From the IMG/VR virus record IMGVR_UViG_3300031825_000053, positions 1-34,404 of that record: 34,404 bases of DNA; one strand, given 5' to 3'. Below are positions 31,047 through 34,404 of the stretch, one piece after another (positions within the stretch are counted from its first letter, which is position 1; each line of letters begins with the position of its first letter). The translations under genes and the position numbers were made by a program. The DNA is from a virus. Under the pieces are notes generated by a model. That model was given only the letters and a program-made list of their open reading frames with translations, had not been told where the DNA came from and made no database searches.

Positions 31047-31408
31047 CCTTACCGCTTTCGCCGCAGCGCATCGCGGCGACATACGAGTGTCTGCGTCAGT
31101 TCCCGCCGTTCTGCCGGATGAAGTTGCCCTCGGCTGACACGCTGCGCTTTCAGGTGTCGCGTCACGCCGATCGATTCGGCCACTACACGCGCTACCTCGG
31201 AACGGAGCGGCACTTCATCGTCATCTCTGCGGTGAAGAACGGCCACTTCAACACGCTGGCTCAGACGGTCGCGCACGAAATGATCCATCTGCACCAGGCG
31301 GTCGCCAAGACCGAGACTTCGGGCGCAGAGCACAACGCTGAATTTCATCGCCTGACCGCGCGCGTCTGCAAGGCGTTCGGGTGGGACACAAAGGCATTCG
31401 TCGGATAG
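31043..31408 (+). CDS. SprT-like zinc metallopeptidase
   Basis: A 121-residue protein with AHEMIHLHQ (77-85), the HExxH zinc motif in its SprT form (HEMIH), and a downstream EHNAEFHRL (96-104) supplying a further histidine. SprT-like domains are often found in phages; their substrates are mostly unknown. A role in lysis or host takeover is possible from its location just before the endolysin. The residues needed for zinc binding appear intact. Confidence 0.75.
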   Translation: MTLPLSPQRIAATYECLRQFPPFCRMKLPSADTLRFQVSRHADRFGHYTRYLGTERHFIVISAVKNGHFNTLAQTVAHEMIHLHQAVAKTETSGAEHNAEFHRLTARVCKAFGWDTKAFVG

Positions 31409-31418
31409 GAGCTTGGAA

Positions 31419-31859
31419 GTGAACCTGACCCCGCATTTCACTCTGGAAGAACTGACGCACTCCGATGTAGCGGTGCGCAAGGGAATCGACAACACGCCGA
31501 ACGTGGATGTCATCGAAAACCTGCGCTCGCTTGCGCTTGCGCTTGAGCAGGTGCGCGAGCTTTTGGGCGTGCCCATGTATGTCAGCTCCGGCTACCGCTC
31601 TCTGCGCACGAATGCGGCCGTGGGCGGCGCATCGACCTCGGCGCACGTTCAGGGGCTCGCCGCTGACTTCACTGCGCCCGCGTTCGGCACGCCGATAGCG
31701 GTGTGCGAGGCGATCAGCGAGTCCGGCATCGGGTTCGACCAGCTGATCTACGAGGGCGCGTGGGTTCACCTATCCGTTGACCCGCGGCATCGGCAGCAGG
31801 TGCTTACAGCGCGCTTCGCGGGCGGGCGCGTGTCGTATCTGCCGGGGTTGGTGGCGTGA
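31419..31859 (+). CDS. Endolysin, M15-family peptidase
   Basis: A 146-residue D,D- or L,D-carboxypeptidase/endopeptidase of the Peptidase M15_3 type, which cuts peptidoglycan cross-links. Motifs: FTLEELTHSD at the start, VSSGYRS (about 55-61), SAHVQGLAADF giving zinc ligands H76 and D83, and YEGAWVHLSV with H117. GTG 31419 is chosen because GGAG lies eight bases upstream; the TTG at 31413 is too close to it. No signal peptide is visible, so release would depend on the holin. The stop overlaps the next start (GTGA). Confidence 0.85.
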   Translation: MNLTPHFTLEELTHSDVAVRKGIDNTPNVDVIENLRSLALALEQVRELLGVPMYVSSGYRSLRTNAAVGGASTSAHVQGLAADFTAPAFGTPIAVCEAISESGIGFDQLIYEGAWVHLSVDPRHRQQVLTARFAGGRVSYLPGLVA

Positions 31860-31999
31860 GCGCCTGGACCATTGGTGCCGTCACGCTGCTCTACATCGCC
31901 ACGGCGATCTCGCTGTGGCTGGAAGGACGGTCAGGGATGTGCGTCACCTTCATTGGATACGCGCTTGCGAACGTGGGACTGATATGGGAGGTGATGTGA
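31856..31999 (+). CDS. 47-residue two-span membrane protein in the lysis cassette
   Basis: GTG 31856 overlaps the endolysin stop and the frame ends at TGA 31997-31999, overlapping the holin ATG. Two hydrophobic segments (TIGAVTLLYIATAISLWL and MCVTFIGYALANVGLIW) are separated by a short charged loop (EGRSG), giving a hairpin topology. It may be a small holin or holin modulator. Tight coupling on both sides supports that it is translated. Confidence 0.6.
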   Translation: MSAWTIGAVTLLYIATAISLWLEGRSGMCVTFIGYALANVGLIWEVM

Positions 32000-32406
32000 T
32001 GGCATTCGGACTCGATGACGCAATCGCGGCTGGACTGTCGATAGTCAACAAGCTCATACCCGACCCGGAGAAGAAGGCGGCAGCCGCGCTCGAGGCAGTG
32101 CGTATGCGGCAGGCCGGCGAGTTCAAGTACATAGACGCCAACCTGCAGGCAGCGCAGATGCAGGCCGACATCAACAAGATAGAGGCCGGAAGTTCCAGCT
32201 TGTTCGTGGCGGGATGGCGGCCCGGCGCCGGCTGGGTGTGTGTTCTCGCGCTTGCCTATCAATTCCTTCTTCGCCCACTCTCGATCGGCTTTGGCTTCGC
32301 CGCCATGCCGACGCTCGACACTGGGGACTTGCTGACGGTGTTGCTCGGGATGCTGGGACTCGGCGGATTGCGCACCGCAGAGAAATTCAATAACGTCGCT
32401 CGCTAA
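31999..32406 (+). CDS. Holin (GTA-type 3TM family)
   Basis: A 135-residue protein of the 3TM holin family found in phages and gene-transfer agents. Pattern: an N-terminal amphipathic part with IVNKLIPDPEKKAAA, a helix ending QAQMQADINKIEAGSSS, then FVAGWRPGAGWVCVLALAYQFLL (first clear span) and LLTVLLGMLGLGGL near the end. The GWRP-GW signature is diagnostic. ATG 31999 is preceded by GGGAGGTGATG. It should form the pores that let the endolysin reach the cell wall. Confidence 0.8.
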   Translation: MAFGLDDAIAAGLSIVNKLIPDPEKKAAAALEAVRMRQAGEFKYIDANLQAAQMQADINKIEAGSSSLFVAGWRPGAGWVCVLALAYQFLLRPLSIGFGFAAMPTLDTGDLLTVLLGMLGLGGLRTAEKFNNVAR

Positions 32407-32415
32407 GGGGAACCA

Positions 32416-33633
32416 GTGCCTATCAAGCCCATCGATGTAAAAGTTTTGCAAGACACCATGGACCTCGTGGCGAAGCACGGCAGCGAGCGCGCAGCCGCGC
32501 TTGCCTCCGGCATCTCGCGGCAGACGCTACAGGGTAGGGTGCAGCGCGCCAAGGCGCTCGGCATCACATCCGGCATCGCCCACAAGGATAGCCCGGACCA
32601 ACTCAAGTCGCAGATCAAGCGACTCGAGGCGGAGCTGAAGCTGACGCAGAAGCAATCGTCGGACATGGACATCATCAAGTCCGTGGTCGGCACGCTGGGG
32701 CGCAGGCTCGACGCGCTGGATCCGCCGGAGTGGACCATCTCATCCAAGAACAAAGCCTCTGCGCCTGGGGTGCCCACCCTGTTCCTGAGCGACTTGCATT
32801 GGGGTGAAGTCGTCCACCCAGGCCAGATCAACGGCGTGAACAAATACAACGTCGCCATCGCGCACGAGCGCATGCGCACGTGCGTCGACTCCGCTGTGCA
32901 TTTGCTGCGCATCCTGAGTCCCAAGATGGACTACCCGGGCATCGTCGTCCCGCTCGGCGGGGACATGATCTCGGGGAACATCCATGACGAACTCACCGCA
33001 ACGAACGAAATCAATTCGATGCCTGCGGTGCTCGACCTGTGGGGCGTGCTGGTGGGCGTTATCACGCAGCTTGCGGACACGTTCGGCCACGTGTTCCTGC
33101 CGTGCGTCACCGGGAATCACGGGCGCGACACACACAAGATATGGGGCAAGGACCGGCACCATACGTCCTTCGACTGGCTGCTCTACCAGTTCCTCGCCAA
33201 GCACTTCGCCGCGGACAAACGGGTGACGTTCTTCATACCAGACGGCCCGGATGCCTACTACCGCATCTACGGGCATCGTTATCTGCTGACGCATGGCGAT
33301 CAGTTCAGGGGCGGGGATGGCATGATCGGGGCTCTGGGTCCGATCATCCGCGGGGACCACAAGAAGCGGTCGCGCAACGCGCAGATCGACATGGAATACG
33401 ACACGCTCATCATGGGGCACTGGCATCAGCTTATTCAGCTGAAGCGCCTCATCGTTAATGGCTCGCTCAAAGGCTACGATGAATACGCCTACAGCAACAA
33501 CTTCTCTTTCGAGGAACCGCAGCAGGCGCTCTGGATCACGCACCCGAAATACCGCATCACCTACCGCATGCCTGTGTATGTCGATCGTCAGCGCGAGCCG
33601 GCGAAGACGGCGTGGGCGTCAATCGCAGCATAG
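32416..33633 (+). CDS. Calcineurin-like metallophosphoesterase with N-terminal HTH
   Basis: A 405-residue protein. The N-terminal ~50 residues resemble a helix-turn-helix (SERAAALASGISRQTLQGRVQRA), followed by a coiled coil (QLKSQIKRLEAELKLTQKQ). The catalytic domain has the two-metal phosphoesterase motifs in order: FLSDLHWGE (D126, H128), PLGGDMISGNIH (D183), TGNHGRD (N234, H235), LLTHGDQ and IMGHWHQ. Relatives occur in many phages and may act on DNA ends, nucleotides or phosphoproteins; the substrate is not predictable. GTG 32416 follows AAGGGGA. Confidence 0.8.
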   Translation: MPIKPIDVKVLQDTMDLVAKHGSERAAALASGISRQTLQGRVQRAKALGITSGIAHKDSPDQLKSQIKRLEAELKLTQKQSSDMDIIKSVVGTLGRRLDALDPPEWTISSKNKASAPGVPTLFLSDLHWGEVVHPGQINGVNKYNVAIAHERMRTCVDSAVHLLRILSPKMDYPGIVVPLGGDMISGNIHDELTATNEINSMPAVLDLWGVLVGVITQLADTFGHVFLPCVTGNHGRDTHKIWGKDRHHTSFDWLLYQFLAKHFAADKRVTFFIPDGPDAYYRIYGHRYLLTHGDQFRGGDGMIGALGPIIRGDHKKRSRNAQIDMEYDTLIMGHWHQLIQLKRLIVNGSLKGYDEYAYSNNFSFEEPQQALWITHPKYRITYRMPVYVDRQREPAKTAWASIAA

Positions 33634-33642
33634 GAGACAGCA

Positions 33643-33897
33643 ATGAAAAAATGGCTCGCCATCATAGCCGCGGCGCTCCCCGGCGCCTGCGCCCCCGGCC
33701 CGGCGCTACCGGCCGACAGCATCCAGACGCAGGTTCGTCAGGACGGCTCCGTCGTCATCACGCTCACGCCGGCGCAGGCGGCTCAGTGCGTCCGTGAGGG
33801 TGGCTGCACCGTGGTCACCGAGGAGGCGTTGACCAGCATCGCCCGCGAGGCACTGAAGGCAGGAGAGCGGGTGTGTGGGCCGAAGGTGGGGGTCTAG
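33643..33897 (+). CDS. Small exported protein
   Basis: An 84-residue protein with a signal-peptide-like start (KKWLAIIAAALPGACAPG). The Cys at 16 lies in LPGAC, a poor lipobox because -3 is Pro, so ordinary signal cleavage is equally possible. The mature part has ITLTPAQAAQCVREGGCTVV and ends in GERVCGPKVGV, giving three further Cys. It could belong to the lysis group. It converges with the lipoprotein gene and overlaps it by four bases. Confidence 0.55.
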   Translation: MKKWLAIIAAALPGACAPGPALPADSIQTQVRQDGSVVITLTPAQAAQCVREGGCTVVTEEALTSIAREALKAGERVCGPKVGV

Positions 33898-34091
33898 TAG
33901 CACCTCGTATACACCCGGCCCGACACAACCTCGTCAACGCACCGCAGCGGCTCAGTCTGATAGTCGCTCGGTGCCCCGGCGCCGCCCGCGCCGATCAAGA
34001 GTAGATACCCGAATTCCGCCCACGACCCGGGCTCCGGCTGCGACGCGCAGCCCGCCAACACGCACACCAGCACCAGCATTGCTTTGCGCAT
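33894..34091 (-). CDS. Small lipoprotein
   Basis: A 65-residue protein starting at ATG 34091 with GGGAGGTCC upstream. RKAMLVLVCVLAGCASQ is a clean signal with lipobox LAGC (Cys15). The mature part has a hydrophobic Gly/Ala stretch (YLLLIGAGGAGAP) and two Cys near the end (LRCVDEVV ... TRCY). Being the last, leftward gene at the prophage edge with its own promoter, it may be expressed during lysogeny (a moron-type surface protein); that is inference. An outer-membrane spanin role is less likely because it lies in the opposite orientation to the lysis genes. Confidence 0.7.
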   Translation of the reverse strand: MRKAMLVLVCVLAGCASQPEPGSWAEFGYLLLIGAGGAGAPSDYQTEPLRCVDEVVSGRVYTRCY

Positions 34092-34100
34092 ACGGACCTC

Positions 34101-34125
34101 CCGACGTTATGTCGGTGGCATTATA
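34101..34125 (-). promoter_or_regulatory. Promoter -10 and overlapping palindrome for the lipoprotein gene
   Basis: Read leftward: TATAAT (34125-34120), then the perfect stem CCGAC-ATAAC-GTCGG (34115-34101), which would cover the transcription start. The -35 is poor (AATGCA at 17 bases), suggesting an activated or repressed promoter. CCGACATAACGT also occurs leftward at about 7693-7704, upstream of the accessory cluster. Confidence 0.55.
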
Positions 34126-34145
34126 CGCCAAGACGCGCACGGTGC

Positions 34146-34167
34146 ATTGTGCGCAAATTGTGCGCAA
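34146..34167. repeat. Two adjacent 11-bp repeats
   Basis: ATTGTGCGCAA occurs twice in exact tandem (34146-34156, 34157-34167). The 11-bp period is about one helical turn, as in phased protein binding sites. Confidence 0.8.
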
Positions 34168-34190
34168 AACACTCACCGCATGCTTGCATT

Positions 34191-34221
34191 CTACACGCCC
34201 TACACGCATGCTACACGCATG
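34191..34221. repeat. CTACACGC repeat array near the prophage end
   Basis: CTACACGCC (34191-34199) is followed by two exact 11-bp units CTACACGCATG (34200-34210, 34211-34221). It lies 55 bases inside the presumed junction and may bind the recombinase. Confidence 0.8.
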
Positions 34222-34238
34222 AAACGAAACAACAATTC

Positions 34239-34280
34239 TCAGCGATCGCGCAGTACAGAGCCTGAAACAACGCACTTGTA
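34239..34280. other. Presumed right prophage-host junction
   Basis: Read leftward, the aldehyde dehydrogenase frame remains convincing to AQWYY (to about 34280), then becomes CVVSGSVLRDR and a stop at 34241-34239. The change point is therefore about 34265-34280. GCxTGAAAC...AAC occurs twice (about 34217-34233 and 34259-34275), which may be end-binding sites. The exact base cannot be fixed without the left junction. Confidence 0.6.
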
Positions 34281-34404
34281 ATACCACTGCGCCATGTATG
34301 CCGTCTGCGCGCTCATCTCCGCGTACAGCTTGCCGTTGTCGCGCACCTCGATCTCCGCGAGGAGCTTCGACTTGTCTGCGATGAGGTCGCCCAGCCTGCG
34401 CAAG
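34275..34404 (-). pseudogene. Interrupted host aldehyde dehydrogenase gene (fragment)
   Basis: Leftward frame entering from the right edge. LRRLGDLIADKSKLLAEIE, then VRDNGKLYAEMSAQTAYMAQWYY, is the conserved N-terminal helix region of NAD(P)-dependent aldehyde dehydrogenases, where (E)xRDNGK is a hallmark. Normally it continues into a Gly-Gly-x-Ala-Asp-Lys segment, which is missing here. About 43 residues are visible, equivalent to roughly positions 65-110 of a ~490-residue enzyme; the N-terminus lies beyond the window. The rest should lie at the left end of the prophage if this is an insertion. Confidence 0.75.

Noticed and set aside
29424-31082. Long leftward open frame (552 codons) opposite the ejection and decoration genes
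   Set aside because: It is antisense to well-supported genes, has no ribosome binding site of note and an Arg/His/Val-rich composition typical of reading high-GC codons backwards.
1-34404. tRNA genes, CRISPR array, diversity-generating retroelement
   Set aside because: No cloverleaf-type sequence, no spaced identical repeats with unique spacers, and no reverse transcriptase or variable/template repeat pair near the fibre genes were seen by eye.

Overview
This window is the right-hand part of a temperate, high-GC podovirus-type phage. It most likely sits as a prophage in a high-GC proteobacterium; Burkholderiales-like hosts would fit, but that is inference. The late genes follow a podoviral plan: terminase, portal, a gp13-like protein, scaffold, capsid, head-tail adaptor, tail nozzle, ejection proteins and lysis genes. 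No integrase, repressor or transposase is visible, so those must lie to the left. The last ~130 bases on the minus strand encode a piece of an aldehyde dehydrogenase that runs abruptly into phage sequence. I read this as the prophage-chromosome junction.

Layout. 1-3297: replication genes, with the tail of an unknown gene, a Toprim primase, small proteins and a VapE-type helicase. 3298-3451: a gene-free stretch bounded by a long imperfect inverted repeat. 3452-4027: a RuvC-like resolvase. 3848-7668: a leftward cluster of small accessory genes, some overlapping as ATGA, ending at a leftward intrinsic terminator inside the resolvase gene. 7669-7791: divergent control region. 7792-11190: small terminase, two fibre-like proteins, a tail chaperone and a membrane protein. 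11187-11324: a small antisense gene. 11379-14075: large terminase split by an intein. 14088-22318: portal, Zn-ribbon-like peptide, gp13-like protein, scaffold, major capsid, adaptor and nozzle. 22370-29789: ejection proteins, ending in a 1585-residue protein. 29892-33897: decoration-like protein, metallopeptidase, M15 endolysin, holin, metallophosphoesterase and an exported protein. 33894-34091: a leftward lipoprotein gene. 34092-34274: promoter, palindrome and two kinds of 11-bp tandem repeat. From about 34275: host DNA.

Most notable points: (1) the terminase intein has class 3 features (non-nucleophilic first residue and a W/C/T signature), sits inside the Walker A motif and carries a LAGLIDADG endonuclease; (2) two genes are overprinted in the +1 frame of the giant ejection-protein gene, each with a strong ribosome binding site, and one shares a short motif with the scaffold protein; (3) a family of TGTnGaa direct-repeat motifs recurs at gene-block boundaries, four of them forming sigma70-like promoters; (4) the right end carries phased repeats next to an interrupted host gene.

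All product names come from reading motifs and gene order; no database search was run.
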